64,000 nucleotides of DNA from Virgibacillus proomii. GTDB taxonomy: Bacteria > Bacillota > Bacilli > Bacillales > Amphibacillaceae. Location of the stretch: the NCBI RefSeq assembly GCF_018916875.1, contig NZ_JAHLNO010000006.1, positions 1-64,000 of the forward strand. Direction: 5' to 3'. Made by a program: the position numbers and the translations under genes. Below are positions 1-9,672 of the stretch, in pieces. The notes beneath the pieces were generated by a model that did no database searches, had not been told where the DNA came from, and saw only the letters and a program-made list of their open reading frames with translations. Each line of letters opens with the position of its first letter. Positions within the stretch are counted from its first letter, which is position 1.

Positions 1-285
1 AAATGGAAAGGCAAAACAGTTATTACCAAGAGGGGGCGTCCTAAATTAAGAGCCCTATTGTTTAAAGTTATTTTGCCTTTAGTCCATCATAACCCTGCAT
101 TTAAAGCATTACATGAATATTTTACAACAAGAAAAGAAAATCCGTTAAAGAAAAAGCAATCCTTGATAGCACTATGTTGTAAGTTGATTCGAATTTTGTT
201 TGCGGTAGGTACGAAGCAAGTAGCATTTAGTGCAGAAAAGATGTTACGTGACATTCCGCATTTTCGATTACAGAATGTAGCCTAG
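1..285 (+). CDS. IS110-family transposase, C-terminal end (5' part outside window)
   Basis: The reading frame is open from base 1 to a TAG at 283-285 and gives about 94 residues. It resembles the C-terminal Transposase_20 segment of IS110-family DEDD transposases: a GRPKLR-like stretch, then HHNPAFKALHEYF, then a basic helix and an FSAEKM-like end. The protein begins upstream of the window, so whether the copy is intact cannot be judged. In B. subtilis the position directly upstream of dnaX holds tadA and scr, so an insertion sequence here marks a departure from the usual gene order. The family call rests on remembered motif similarity. Confidence 0.75.
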   Translation, partial: KWKGKTVITKRGRPKLRALLFKVILPLVHHNPAFKALHEYFTTRKENPLKKKQSLIALCCKLIRILFAVGTKQVAFSAEKMLRDIPHFRLQNVA

Positions 286-600
286 AGACATAACGTTTCC
301 CATGTATTAATGAGAATGTAAAACGTTTATTTTTAGAGGAATCATCCATAACAATGGAAGCACGGAGCAGCCGGCAAATTTTTATACTATCGGGCAATGA
401 CCCTGCAGGAAAGCATCGCCGGCCCCACTTCATGGATAGACCGAACGAAGGAATGTATGCGCAAATGACGCTGTGAGATGTGGGAGGGTTTGTCGCCATG
501 AGTATAGTGGGATTAAGAGGTGCGATCATAGCAGCAATAAATTCCATTTTTTTCAAAGAGAGAAGGATGGCTTATTAAAGTGCACCCTTCTACATTAAAA
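286..600 (+). mobile_element. 3' non-coding tail of the IS110-type element
   Basis: This is 315 bp without a credible gene after the transposase stop. It is richer in GC than the other intergenic DNA here, notably 361-500, which suggests it is still part of the element. A hairpin (561-569 with 583-591, 8 of 9 paired) may mark the end of the element or a terminator. IS110-family elements lack classical inverted repeats. They encode a guide (bridge/seek) RNA in a non-coding end, downstream of the transposase in the IS1111 group. Whether this tail encodes one cannot be told from one copy. Confidence 0.4.
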
Positions 601-689
601 TTTATTCCTATACCGTCTTAAATATTGTTGATAAATAAAAAAACAAAATGAAATTCTAAGAAAGACAAAGAAAACAAGAGATTTCGTAA

Positions 690-783
690 GAATAAAGAGG
701 GAGTATAAAACTTTAGGCTTTATAGTATAAGAAAAACGATAGCTTTCGCCATAAAGACTTGGCGACAAGCCAAGTTTTTCTAA
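690..783 (+). repeat. Repeat A, copy 1
   Basis: About 94 bp related to seven other copies in the window. The 5' end has diverged (the TACTATAGG start is missing). The 3' half is intact, with an ACTTGGC/GCCAAGT hairpin (loop GACAA) followed by a run of T. It lies about 190 bp before the dnaX promoter. Confidence 0.75.
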
Positions 784-855
784 AAAAGTAGAATTGTTTA
801 GTTCATATAAAGAGCGATTAGGCAAACATTGATCTCTTTCTTATTCTTCCGTTTT

Positions 856-911
856 ACCTCAGAAGCTCTCTAATTTATACTCGCTAACCGAGCGCTTCTA
901 GCTTTTGTTTA
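856..911 (+). repeat. Repeat tail module E (solo copy)
   Basis: Matches the 3' tail of the composite repeats at 43124-43185 and 46376-46440: CAGAAG..CTC, then CGCTAACCGAGCGCTTCTAG, then CTTTTGTT. It stands alone here, between repeat A copy 1 and the dnaX promoter. The rest of 286-975 shows no gene that I can support. Confidence 0.65.
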
Positions 912-975
912 GAAATCAAAAAAATTTCTGCGGCTTGGCTTTACTTGATTTTTTATTATTTGTGTATCGCTATGG

Positions 976-1005
976 TTCACATTCACCCCTTAAATAGAGT
1001 ATAAT
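976..1005 (+). promoter_or_regulatory. Putative sigma-A promoter of dnaX
   Basis: TTCACA (976-981), 18 bp spacer, TATAAT (1000-1005), about 30 bp before the dnaX start codon. Predicted by eye. Confidence 0.55.
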
Positions 1006-1035
1006 TAGAGGGAGATTTTAAAGGAGAATCATACC

Positions 1036-2727
1036 ATGAGCTATCAGGCTTTATATCGCGTTTGGCGTCCAACGGTTTTTGCCGATGTGGTTGGACAGGA
1101 ACATATTACCCGAACATTACAAAATGCGATTGTTCAGGAAAAGTTTTCGCATGCTTATTTATTCTCTGGTCCAAGAGGGACGGGAAAAACAAGTGCTGCG
1201 AAGCTTTTTGCTAAAACGATCAACTGCGAACGTTCCCCTGTTAAAGAACCTTGTAATCAATGTGCCGCATGTAAAGGAATTCAAAATGGTTCGGTTGCAG
1301 ACGTGATTGAAATTGATGCCGCTTCAAATACAAGTGTAGAGGATATACGCGAAATAAGGGATAATGTCAAATATGCTTCTAGCGAGGTCCCTTATAAAGT
1401 ATACATTATTGATGAGGTACACATGATATCGGTAAATGCGTTTAATGCACTACTGAAAACACTGGAGGAGCCGCCGGGTCATGTTGTATTTATCTTAGCG
1501 ACAACAGAGCCGCACAAGATTCCATTAACCATTTTATCAAGGTGTCAGCGATTTGATTTTAAGCCTATCTCTAACTCGTCGATGGTCAAGCGGATGCAAA
1601 CGATTGTAGAGGCTGAAGGCATAACGGTTTCAAAAGAAGCTTTAGATACAATTGCGTTAGCTGCTGAGGGTGGCATGCGTGATGCTTTAAGTATTCTCGA
1701 TCAGGCTATATCCTATAGTAATGAATCGGTAGACTTGGAGGATGTTTTAACTGTTACTGGCGGCGTCTCACAACATACATTAACCAATATTATTCGCTGT
1801 ATGTATGAGAAAGATGCACATCAGGCGTTGATACAGCTTAATGACTTGATTCAAAAGGGAAAGGATCCAGCTCGGTTCGTGTATGATATGATTTATTTTC
1901 TGCGTGATTTGTTACTTTACAAGAGTGCTCCAGATTTGGAAGGCTTGTTGGAAAGAGCGCGGGTAGATGAACAGTTTCAAACTTTGGCGGAAACCATTTC
2001 GAGTAAATGGATGCAAGAAGCAATGTCACAGTTAAATCAGTGTCAGCAGGAAATAAAGTGGACCAATAGCCCAAAAGTATACATCGAAATAGCTATTCTA
2101 TCCATTGCCAGCAGTACAAACGAACAGGCTAGCGAAGATCCGTTGGCAAATTCTAATACTATCGCCAGTCTCACATCACAACTCGGACAACTGGAGAAGG
2201 AAATAAAACTACTCAAGAAAAACCCTGTTGTTAGTGCACAGCCTGCTCCACAGCGTCAAACTAAAAGATCGCTTAATAGATCTGCAAAAAACAGTTATAA
2301 AATTCCGTTTGAACGGATTCGACATGTGCTTGAGCAAGCGGAAAAATCGGCATTAAAGCATATTCATACCCATTGGGCAGCATTTTTGACAAATCTAAAA
2401 AAAGCTAGCGCACCGGCACATGCAACCATTCAGGATAGTAAGCCTGCAGCTGCATCGAATGAAGCACTTGTAGTTGCATTTAAATATGAAATTCATTGTT
2501 CGCTGTTTTTAGATAATCGAGAAATGGTAGAATCTGTATTAGCAACGATACTGGGGAAGCCATTGACGATCATTCCAATTCCCGAAAAGGATTGGCAAAA
2601 TTTGCGAAATGAATATGTAACAAAACAAGAAAAGTCATCACCATCTAATCATGAAGAAGATAAAGATCCACTTGTGGAGGAAGCCAAAAAACTGTTTGGT
2701 GATGATATATTGGAAATACATGATTAA
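1036..2727 (+). CDS. dnaX: DNA polymerase III subunits gamma/tau
   Basis: Clamp-loader ATPase that opens the beta clamp and holds the replicative polymerase together. The 563 residues match the length of B. subtilis DnaX. The Walker A loop GPRGTGKT is at 45-52, the zinc module uses Cys64, 73, 76 and 79, and Walker B IIDEVH is at 124-129, followed by AAA+ and oligomerisation domains and a polar tau tail. The ATG is preceded by AAAGGAGA. It heads the conserved dnaX-yaaK-recR group, with about 120 bp to yaaK. A gamma-only product by frameshifting was not evident to me. Confidence 0.97.
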   Translation: MSYQALYRVWRPTVFADVVGQEHITRTLQNAIVQEKFSHAYLFSGPRGTGKTSAAKLFAKTINCERSPVKEPCNQCAACKGIQNGSVADVIEIDAASNTSVEDIREIRDNVKYASSEVPYKVYIIDEVHMISVNAFNALLKTLEEPPGHVVFILATTEPHKIPLTILSRCQRFDFKPISNSSMVKRMQTIVEAEGITVSKEALDTIALAAEGGMRDALSILDQAISYSNESVDLEDVLTVTGGVSQHTLTNIIRCMYEKDAHQALIQLNDLIQKGKDPARFVYDMIYFLRDLLLYKSAPDLEGLLERARVDEQFQTLAETISSKWMQEAMSQLNQCQQEIKWTNSPKVYIEIAILSIASSTNEQASEDPLANSNTIASLTSQLGQLEKEIKLLKKNPVVSAQPAPQRQTKRSLNRSAKNSYKIPFERIRHVLEQAEKSALKHIHTHWAAFLTNLKKASAPAHATIQDSKPAAASNEALVVAFKYEIHCSLFLDNREMVESVLATILGKPLTIIPIPEKDWQNLRNEYVTKQEKSSPSNHEEDKDPLVEEAKKLFGDDILEIHD

Positions 2728-2830
2728 AACAAGGAACAAACGCACAGGCGTTCGAGCGCATAAGCTAGATAAAGCTAATTTCAAAAAACATATCCACATT
2801 GTAGAAGGATATAATTTCCTAGACAATAAA
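2728..2830 (+). repeat. Short intergenic repeat F (unoccupied version)
   Basis: The stretch immediately after the dnaX stop (a GCG..CAGG..GCTC..AAGCTAGA block, then GTAGAAGGATATAATTTCC) matches 22505-22700, between yabG and veg. There the two halves are split by repeat A copy 6. The first block also resembles the reverse complement of the head/tail ends of the composite repeats. Confidence 0.5.
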
Positions 2831-2846
2831 AAAGGAGGTATTTTCC

Positions 2847-3161
2847 ATGAAGGGAAATATGAATAATATGATGAAACAAATGCAAAAAATGCAAAGAAAA
2901 ATGCTTAAAGCACAAGACGAGCTACATGCAATGACATTCCAAGCGTCTGCTGGCGGCGGTATGGTGACGGTAACTGCAAATGGGAAAAAGGAAATAACAG
3001 ATGTAGAAATCAAGGAAGAAGTTATCGATCCTGATGATGCGGAAATGCTACAAGATTTAATTTTAGCAGCAACAAATGATGCATTAAAACAAATTGATGA
3101 TAAAACGAATGAAACTATGGGACAATTCACGAAAGGGTTAAATATGCCTGGAATGTTCTAG
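2847..3161 (+). CDS. yaaK: YbaB/EbfC-family nucleoid-associated protein
   Basis: Small DNA-binding protein of the YbaB/EbfC family, 104 residues against about 107 in B. subtilis YaaK. It shows the typical Met- and Lys-rich amphipathic N-terminal helix ([12 protein letters not shown]), a central beta hairpin containing [11 protein letters not shown], and an acidic C-terminal helix. It has a strong AAAGGAGG ribosome site. It lies between dnaX and recR, as in nearly all Firmicutes, and is presumably cotranscribed. The precise role is unsettled; a link to recombination or repair is inferred from the neighbourhood. The assignment is secure. Confidence 0.95.
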   Translation: MKGNMNNMMKQMQKMQRKMLKAQDELHAMTFQASAGGGMVTVTANGKKEITDVEIKEEVIDPDDAEMLQDLILAATNDALKQIDDKTNETMGQFTKGLNMPGMF

Positions 3162-3172
3162 GAGGCACATAC

Positions 3173-3769
3173 ATGTATTATCCAGAGCCAATATCTAAAC
3201 TGGTTGATAGTTTTACTAAATTGCCAGGTATCGGACCTAAAACAGCGGTTCGGCTGGCATTTTTCGTAATTAATATGCAAGAAGATGATGTATTAGATTT
3301 TGCTAATTCGCTAGTAAATGCGAAGCGGGAACTCACCCATTGCTCTATTTGTGGACATATTACGGATCAGGATCCTTGCTCTATTTGTCAGGATCCAACG
3401 AGAGATCAATCTATTATTTGCGTTGTCCAAGATCCTAAAGATGTTATTGCAATGGAGAAGATGAAAGAATACCGGGGAAAATACCATGTGTTGCATGGGG
3501 CTATTTCGCCAATGGATGGTATTGGACCAGAGGATATTAATGTTCCTGATTTAATTCAGCGTCTAAAAGATGAGGAAGTAGAGGAATTAATTTTAGCAAC
3601 TAATCCAAATATTGAAGGGGAAGCAACAGCGATGTATATTTCTCGTCTTGTTAAGCCGTCAGGGATTCGAACAACTAGAATTGCGCACGGTTTACCAGTT
3701 GGCGGGGATTTGGAATATGCAGATGAAGTTACTCTATCGAAGGCATTAGAAGGTAGAAGAGATCTGTAG
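3173..3769 (+). CDS. recR: Recombination mediator RecR
   Basis: Works with RecF and RecO to load RecA on gapped DNA. At 198 residues it is the family's usual length. The N-terminal helix-hairpin-helix region contains LPGIGPKTA (17-25), the four-Cys zinc site uses Cys57, 60, 69 and 72, and a TOPRIM domain follows from about residue 78. The start follows AGGAGG, 11 bp after yaaK, and yaaL follows 15 bp later, so this is an operon. Nothing unusual. Confidence 0.97.
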   Translation: MYYPEPISKLVDSFTKLPGIGPKTAVRLAFFVINMQEDDVLDFANSLVNAKRELTHCSICGHITDQDPCSICQDPTRDQSIICVVQDPKDVIAMEKMKEYRGKYHVLHGAISPMDGIGPEDINVPDLIQRLKDEEVEELILATNPNIEGEATAMYISRLVKPSGIRTTRIAHGLPVGGDLEYADEVTLSKALEGRRDL

Positions 3770-3784
3770 GAATTAGGTGAATAC

Positions 3785-3997
3785 ATGGCAAAAAAAATGA
3801 AGAAAAAAGATGTTGACGAGGAATTGCTAGACACGATTAGAATTCTGGAAAGAGAATGGAAGCATATGCAATCCATCGTATCCATAAGTGTTGAGCCAAC
3901 ATTGGATGGACATTATTGGGAAGCAATTTCTCGTGCAAAATATCTTTATTTGCTCCGAGAAGCAAGACATCGGAGACTGCGTGCAGATTTTCATTAA
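3785..3997 (+). CDS. yaaL: DUF2508 protein YaaL
   Basis: A 70-residue, highly charged, mostly helical protein with no visible signal or membrane segment. It resembles B. subtilis YaaL (DUF2508), which has the same place after recR. The Lys-rich start (MAKKMKKKDVDEELLDTIR) and the central LEREW segment are typical. It lies 15 bp after recR and is followed by a strong terminator, so it closes the dnaX-recR operon. Function is not known. Confidence 0.85.
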   Translation: MAKKMKKKDVDEELLDTIRILEREWKHMQSIVSISVEPTLDGHYWEAISRAKYLYLLREARHRRLRADFH

Positions 3998-4390
3998 AAT
4001 AAATGAACTAGATAAGATGAGCTATACTAGCTAGCAACGATTATTTTTGTATAAAAACATAGAGTAAAGACAAGGCAACTCTCGCCTTGTCTTTTGGTTT
4101 TTCAACAAAAGTTCAATTGATTAAATCCTAATATACATGTAGCAAGAGGAAACCAGGGCATTAAAATTATATACGTAAAAAAGGTGGTTAAAAAAGACAA
4201 GCAGGATTAATCTAACTTTTAAATGTCATCCATTCTAACATTATGAAGTAATTCGATATGTTCATTTTACTAAGCTTTTCGAACATCCTTTTAAAGATGA
4301 GAGTAAGGATAATTAGAGAAGATTCAGTTCTTTTTTCTTGTACAAATGCATATATAGTAGAAAAGAGACAAGAAAGAAGGTTGATGAGTT
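3998..4390. other. Intergenic region yaaL-bofA
   Basis: 393 bp. Apart from the terminator at 4069-4100 I see no gene, RNA or member of the repeat families. AT-rich sequence before bofA probably holds its promoter, but I cannot assign one with confidence. Confidence 0.5.
4069..4100 (+). terminator. Terminator of the dnaX-yaaL operon
   Basis: GACAAGGC (4069-4076) pairs perfectly with GCCTTGTC (4084-4091) across a 7 nt loop and is followed by TTTTGGTTTTT. Confidence 0.85.
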
Positions 4391-4657
4391 TTGAGTTCAA
4401 CATTAGTTATTTCCATTATGGTAGGGTTAATTATACTGTTACTGTTAGTCGGCACCCCGGTTAAGTTTATGCGTATCATTGGACAAACGACGGTAAAGTT
4501 GGGAATAGGAATTTTATTTTTATTTTTTATCAATGTTTTTGGAGGAGTAATCGGATTACATATTCCGATCAATTTGTTTACAGTGGTAATTGCCGGATTT
4601 CTGGGTATATTTGGACTTGCTTCGTTATCCGCGATTCATTTGTTTGTTCTTCCATAA
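4391..4657 (+). CDS. bofA: Sigma-K processing inhibitor BofA
   Basis: Small polytopic membrane protein that, with SpoIVFA, holds the pro-sigma-K protease SpoIVFB inactive in the engulfed forespore membrane. The 88 residues match the family (87 in B. subtilis). It has hydrophobic segments near 6-22 and 36-56 and a C-terminal one, with the family motif NVFGGVIGLHIPINL in the centre. The start is TTG, with AGAAGG about 10 nt upstream; no in-frame ATG fits better. It stands alone between intergenic regions, as in other Bacillaceae. Confidence 0.9.
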   Translation: MSSTLVISIMVGLIILLLLVGTPVKFMRIIGQTTVKLGIGILFLFFINVFGGVIGLHIPINLFTVVIAGFLGIFGLASLSAIHLFVLP

Positions 4658-4930
4658 GACAAGCTACTTTAGTAAACGGTATGTTTAATCAAAAGAGAAG
4701 CCCGAGGTATAGTTTCTTAATCAGCTGGAGGTTGCATTTAATGATCACAATTTCTACAGATTATCCAAAAAATCAGTTAGCATGAAGCCTTTAGGTAGGT
4801 AACTGCCTAGCTGTACATATATACAATTCTATACGCCACCCTTAACTTTGGTGTTAAATATAGCGTATAAAATTCGATGTAGTTGCTGCTAAACTTTTTC
4901 AACAACCTCTAAAAGTTTCAAAGATTTTCT
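4658..4930. other. Intergenic region bofA-csfB
   Basis: Holds an imperfect inverted repeat (4832-4869: TATACGC pairs with GCGTATA, with an inner TTAAC/GTTAA). It also holds a 14-codon open frame starting with the ATG at 4741 behind a GGAGG. I do not call that frame a gene, because I recognise no homologue. Confidence 0.4.
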
Positions 4931-4960
4931 GTATAAAATCCGTTAGATTAGGAGATGCTA
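4931..4960 (+). promoter_or_regulatory. Putative sigma-F promoter of csfB
   Basis: GTATA (4931-4935), 15 bp spacer, GGAGATGCTA (4951-4960). Against the remembered sigma-F consensus GYWTA-N15/16-GGNRANANTW there is one mismatch. It lies 20 bp before the csfB ATG. In B. subtilis csfB is sigma-F dependent. Confidence 0.5.
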
Positions 4961-4980
4961 ATGGATATGGAGGTGGGGAC

Positions 4981-5172
4981 ATGAAGCAGCGTACTATCTA
5001 TGAGCGTTGTGGTATTTGTGAAGAGGAAAAGAAGGATGGAATTCATCTCTACACATTATTTATTTGTTGTGAATGTGAGCATAATATAATCCATACGGAG
5101 CCGAGAGAAGAAAAGTATAACTATTATTTACGTAAATTAAAAAATATCTCTAAACCGAAGCTATATTCCTAG
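4981..5172 (+). CDS. csfB: Anti-sigma factor Gin (inhibits sigma-G and sigma-E)
   Basis: Zinc-binding anti-sigma factor that delays sigma-G in the forespore and later helps switch off sigma-E. The 63 residues match the 64 of B. subtilis CsfB/Gin. The conserved Cys pairs are visible (CGIC at 10-13; CCEC at 29-32), as is the family block GIHLYTLFIC and the C-terminal KPKLYS end. A strong site (GGAGGTGGGG) precedes the ATG. It is monocistronic, with a predicted sigma-F promoter and a terminator. xpaC and yaaN, which follow it in B. subtilis, are absent here. Confidence 0.93.
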   Translation: MKQRTIYERCGICEEEKKDGIHLYTLFICCECEHNIIHTEPREEKYNYYLRKLKNISKPKLYS

Positions 5173-5178
5173 TTTAAA

Positions 5179-5207
5179 AAGTCTTTGCATGCAAAGGCTT
5201 TTTTCTA
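5179..5207 (+). terminator. csfB terminator
   Basis: Hairpin of CTTTGCATGCAAAG type at 5182-5197, with flanking A and T runs (ending TTTTTT), directly after the csfB stop. Confidence 0.75.
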
Positions 5208-5210
5208 TTT

Positions 5211-5302
5211 ATACTATAGGAAAGCATAAAATATTAGGGAATATAGTATAAGAAAAACTACAGCTTTCGCTAAAGACTAGGCGACAAGCCAAGTTTTTCT
5301 AA
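5211..5302 (+). repeat. Repeat A, copy 2
   Basis: Full-length 92 bp copy. Both hairpin regions are present. The second stem has one mismatch (ACTAGGC against GCCAAGT), and the CGCCATAAAG block is shortened to CGCTAAAG. Between csfB and yaaO. The rest of 5303-5482 shows nothing else. Confidence 0.85.
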
Positions 5303-5482
5303 GAATTAATGCAGGAGCGGTTGTAAACATTTCTCTTTTCAAGCACCATTAGCAAATCGCCTAGATAGGCTTTCTTTAGAAGCTGCAATTCTAGCATTAT
5401 TTAAGCAAGAAATGATAAAAAAAGGCAGATGTGGTAAGCTATATAAAACTATTTGCTTGAATTTCTTGACAAGGTGATACAT

Positions 5483-6915
5483 ATGAATCAACAACAATTA
5501 CCATTATTTCATGCATTACAACAATTTCAATCGAAACAACCGATATCTTTTCATGTACCCGGGCATAAAAATGGTGACGTGTTTCTGGATGAAGCGAAAG
5601 TAATTTTTGATTCGATTTTAAACATAGATATGACTGAGTTAACGGGCTTAGATGACTTGCATGCTCCTGAAGGTATTATTGCTTTAGCAGAACAGCTAGC
5701 AATGGATTTTTTTCAAACAAAGCAGACATTTTTTCTAGTGGGAGGCAGTACAGCTGGAAATATAGCGATGATATTGGCTGCATGCAGAGAAGGAGATACA
5801 GTTATTGTTCAACGGAATTGCCATAAATCGGTGATGAATGGCTTGGAGTTAAGTGGAGCGAGGCCGGTATTTATTGCTCCAGTTTATGATGAATGTTTAA
5901 AGCGATTTACCAATCCTTCTATCGATGTATTAGAGCAAGCGATCAAACGTTACCCAAATGCAAAAGCGATTATATTGACGTATCCAGATTATTTCGGAAA
6001 TACATATGATTTACAAGCAATGATTGAACTGGCTCATTCTTTTTATATTCCTGTCCTAGTGGATGAAGCTCATGGAGTGCATTTTTCATTAGGAGATCCT
6101 TTTCCACCTTCTGCCCTGAGGTTGGGGGCAGATGTAGTCGTGCAATCTGCACATAAGATGGCTCCGGCAATGACGATGAGCTCTTTTTTACATTGTAATT
6201 CGGAGCGAGTTTTACCTAAGCGGATTGCACATTATTTACAAATGCTTCAGTCAAGCAGTCCTTCCTATCCGCTTATGGCTTCATTGGATATTGCTCGGGC
6301 ATTTTTAGCTAATTTTACCGAGGAAATGATCGATAAAGTATTGGAAAGTGTCCAGAAGGTAAAAACGGTAATTTCTGAGTCGAGATATTGGCGAATACTA
6401 CCAAGTGATGATCCTTTAAAAATTACGATCCAGATGGAAGAGGGAGTTGCTGCGAAGCAAGTTGCTTATTTATTTGAGCAGCAACAGATTTTTCCGGAGT
6501 TAGTGACAGAGAAGCAGATTTTATTTGTTCATGGATTGGCTCCTTTTTTAAGTCTTCATCGCCTGAAAAAAGCAGTACAAACCATTGTTGAACAATTAAA
6601 AAATTATGCGAGACATGATACAATAGAAACAAAATATTTTTTTCCTGTAAGTATTCAGGAGCTCGCATTATCGTACCAAACGATGAATCGGCAACCTGCG
6701 AAATACTTGTCTTTAAAAGATGCTGTCGGATATATTGCGGCTGAAGCAGTTATTCCTTACCCACCAGGAATTGCTTTAATTCTAAAGGGGGAGAAAATTA
6801 CAGCGGCACATATCGAAATGATCCATAAACTGCGTAAAATGGGGGTTCGAATGCAACAGCGTTCCCCAAATCTGATTCAAGTTTTTACAGGAACGGAAGA
6901 AGGAGAAGAAACAAA

Positions 6916-6919
<4 letters not shown>
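5483..6919 (+). CDS. yaaO: Orn/Lys/Arg decarboxylase family protein YaaO
   Basis: PLP-dependent fold-type I decarboxylase-family protein, 478 residues from the chosen ATG (B. subtilis YaaO about 480). N-terminal [12 protein letters not shown] is the family signature. The PLP-lysine region is SAHKMAPAM with Lys225, and Asp194 of DEAHG should contact the cofactor ring nitrogen. A TTG 30 bp upstream is also in frame, but AAGGTGAT sits correctly for the ATG. The stop overlaps the tmk GTG. Whether the substrate is arginine or another amino acid is not shown by sequence. Confidence 0.92.
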
Positions 6920-7889
<970 letters not shown>

Positions 7890-7913
7890 TGAAGTTAAAA
7901 AGGGGCTGAGCAG

Positions 7914-8348
7914 ATGAAAATAAGTCAGGAATTAAGAACACAACCAGAAACAAATTATGCCCGTACAAATGGGGAGGCTGCACGTTCTTTTCAAAAAACG
8001 CTTCAGTCCCAGACTCTTCATTTGAAACAGCAGGAATTACAAGTATTGGTTAAGAATATCTCGCTTCAGGGGGACAAGCTAGCTCGATTTCGTACGTTTC
8101 GGGATTTGGCTAAATTTAAACGGCTTATCAAAGGATTTTTGCAGGAAACAGTCTACAGTGGATTGAGCTTACAAAAATCAACCAGCTTCGGTATGGAACG
8201 AGCTAATCGCCAGCTAGCGATTGTAAAGGAAATTGATGAAAAGCTTATTCAGTTAACAGAAGAAATCATGAATCAGGAAAAGAAAGCGGTAGATTTACTC
8301 GGTTTAATTGGTGAAATAAAAGGCTTATTAGTAAATTTATATACGTAA
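7914..8348 (+). CDS. yaaR: DUF327 protein YaaR
   Basis: 144-residue, charged, largely helical soluble protein of the DUF327 family, matching B. subtilis YaaR in position (after yaaQ, before holB) and length. The conserved central stretch KFKRLIKGFLQE is present. No signal peptide or membrane segment. AAAGGGG lies before the ATG. It ends the yaaO-yaaR run, because a hairpin with a T run (8474-8516) follows. Function unknown. Confidence 0.85.
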   Translation: MKISQELRTQPETNYARTNGEAARSFQKTLQSQTLHLKQQELQVLVKNISLQGDKLARFRTFRDLAKFKRLIKGFLQETVYSGLSLQKSTSFGMERANRQLAIVKEIDEKLIQLTEEIMNQEKKAVDLLGLIGEIKGLLVNLYT

Positions 8349-8473
8349 AAGTAACAGAACGGTAAATGGATGCTCCTTTATGTGATGCCTGGTTTTTTGC
8401 TTGATCGATAGTTCTGTTTTTAAAGTAATAAGGAAAACAGAGGAAATTCGAAAAGTGATTTGTATAGAAATAA

Positions 8474-8516
8474 ACATCAAATCGTAGACAATGGTTGGTT
8501 TGATGTGAATTTTTAG
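8474..8516 (+). terminator. Putative terminator after yaaR
   Basis: ACATCAAATC (8474-8483) pairs with GGTTTGATGT (8497-8506; one wobble), then GAATTTTT. A second, long-loop pairing (8353-8360 with 8411-8418, followed by TTTT) lies upstream and may be an alternative. Confidence 0.5.
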
Positions 8517-8534
8517 CGAAGAGCAGTATTTTTT

Positions 8535-8608
8535 ACACTATAGCAAAGTATAAAACTTTATGGTTTATAGTATAAGAAAAACGATAGCTTTCGCCATAAA
8601 GACTTGGT
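8535..8608 (+). repeat. Repeat A, copy 3 (3' truncated)
   Basis: The first hairpin region and the AGCTTTCGCCATAAAG block are intact. The copy breaks off after GACTTGG, so the terminator-like half is missing. It lies about 70 bp before holB. Confidence 0.8.
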
Positions 8609-8676
8609 AAGACTCATTCCTGATAGAAAGTACTATGAAACAAGCTATGTTCAAACAGCAAATGAAGGAGATACTT

Positions 8677-9666
8677 ATGGAAACATGGTCAGAGGTTGCA
8701 AAAATTCAGCCATTAGCAAGTAGAATTATTTTAAACAGTATAAAAAAAGACCGAATTTCTCATGCGTATTTACTCCAAGGTGAGCGAGGTACTGGCAAAG
8801 AAGCCATTGCTTTACTTATAGCGAAAGGGCTGTTTTGTGAAAATAATCCAGTGTCAGATCCATGCCTCCATTGTAATGCATGTAAACGCATTGATTCTGG
8901 GAATCATCCGGATGTGCACTGGATTGAACCGGATGGTCAGTCGATAAAAATAGAGCAAATTCGCAATTTACAGAAAGAATTTACGTATTCTGGATTAGAA
9001 TCCAATCGCAAGGTATATATTATTAAAGGTGCCGATACATTAACCGTAAATGCGGCAAATCGAATTTTGAAATTTCTGGAAGAGCCAAGTAGACAAACTA
9101 CAGCAATTATGCTGACCGACAACAGTCAGGCAATTCTTCCCACGATTCGCTCCCGATGCCAGGTAATTGATTTACGGCCGCTACATCCCGGTGAATTTCA
9201 AAATCAGCTTGTTAAAGAAGGGCTAGATCAACGTACAGCGGTGTTAATGAGTACGTTAACGAATAATTTCGATGAGGCACTTGCTAAAAGTCATGATGAG
9301 TCGTTTGCCATAGCAAGAAGGTTAGTGATACAATTAGTAGAAGTACTTTTAACCAATCCTGAAGATGTATACCTATTTATTCATCAGTATTGGGTGACTC
9401 ATTTCAAAGAGAGAAATGAGCAGGAAGAAGGATTGGATCTTTTGCTTTTTGCCATAAAAGATATTCTTTATTACCATATAGAACATGAAGCTGGGATGGT
9501 GTTTTTCGCCCCTTCTGATGAATTGCTGGAAAAAGCAGCTCGGCTTTTCTCGCAAGAAAAATTACTTGCGATGTTACAGGCTGTTTTACAAGCAAAGCGA
9601 AAATTGAAGCAGAATGTCCATCCGACTTTAGTGATGGAACAGCTTACACTTCAAATGCAGAGGTGA
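8677..9666 (+). CDS. holB: DNA polymerase III subunit delta'
   Basis: Clamp-loader delta' subunit that partners DnaX and delta. The 329 residues from the chosen ATG equal B. subtilis HolB. The upstream in-frame ATG at 8635 is rejected because AAGGAGAT sits 5 nt before 8677. The P-loop is GERGTGKEA, with Glu instead of Thr/Ser after the lysine, as expected of the non-hydrolysing delta' subunit. A four-Cys zinc module (CLHCNAC region) follows. It heads the holB-ricT-yabA group. Confidence 0.95.
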   Translation: METWSEVAKIQPLASRIILNSIKKDRISHAYLLQGERGTGKEAIALLIAKGLFCENNPVSDPCLHCNACKRIDSGNHPDVHWIEPDGQSIKIEQIRNLQKEFTYSGLESNRKVYIIKGADTLTVNAANRILKFLEEPSRQTTAIMLTDNSQAILPTIRSRCQVIDLRPLHPGEFQNQLVKEGLDQRTAVLMSTLTNNFDEALAKSHDESFAIARRLVIQLVEVLLTNPEDVYLFIHQYWVTHFKERNEQEEGLDLLLFAIKDILYYHIEHEAGMVFFAPSDELLEKAARLFSQEKLLAMLQAVLQAKRKLKQNVHPTLVMEQLTLQMQR

Positions 9667-9672
9667 TAGGGA

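Noticed and set aside
595..825. 76-codon minus-strand frame upstream of dnaX
   Set aside because: Covers repeat A copy 1 on the opposite strand; A copies elsewhere do not preserve it.
1079..1306. Overlapping alternative-frame ORF within dnaX and similar shadows inside other genes
   Set aside because: Lie in other frames of well-identified genes, with no ribosome sites or recognisable families.
4741..4785. 14-codon frame behind GGAGG between bofA and csfB
   Set aside because: Looks translatable but is too short to judge, with no recognised homologue and no sign of regulation of csfB, which has its own promoter.
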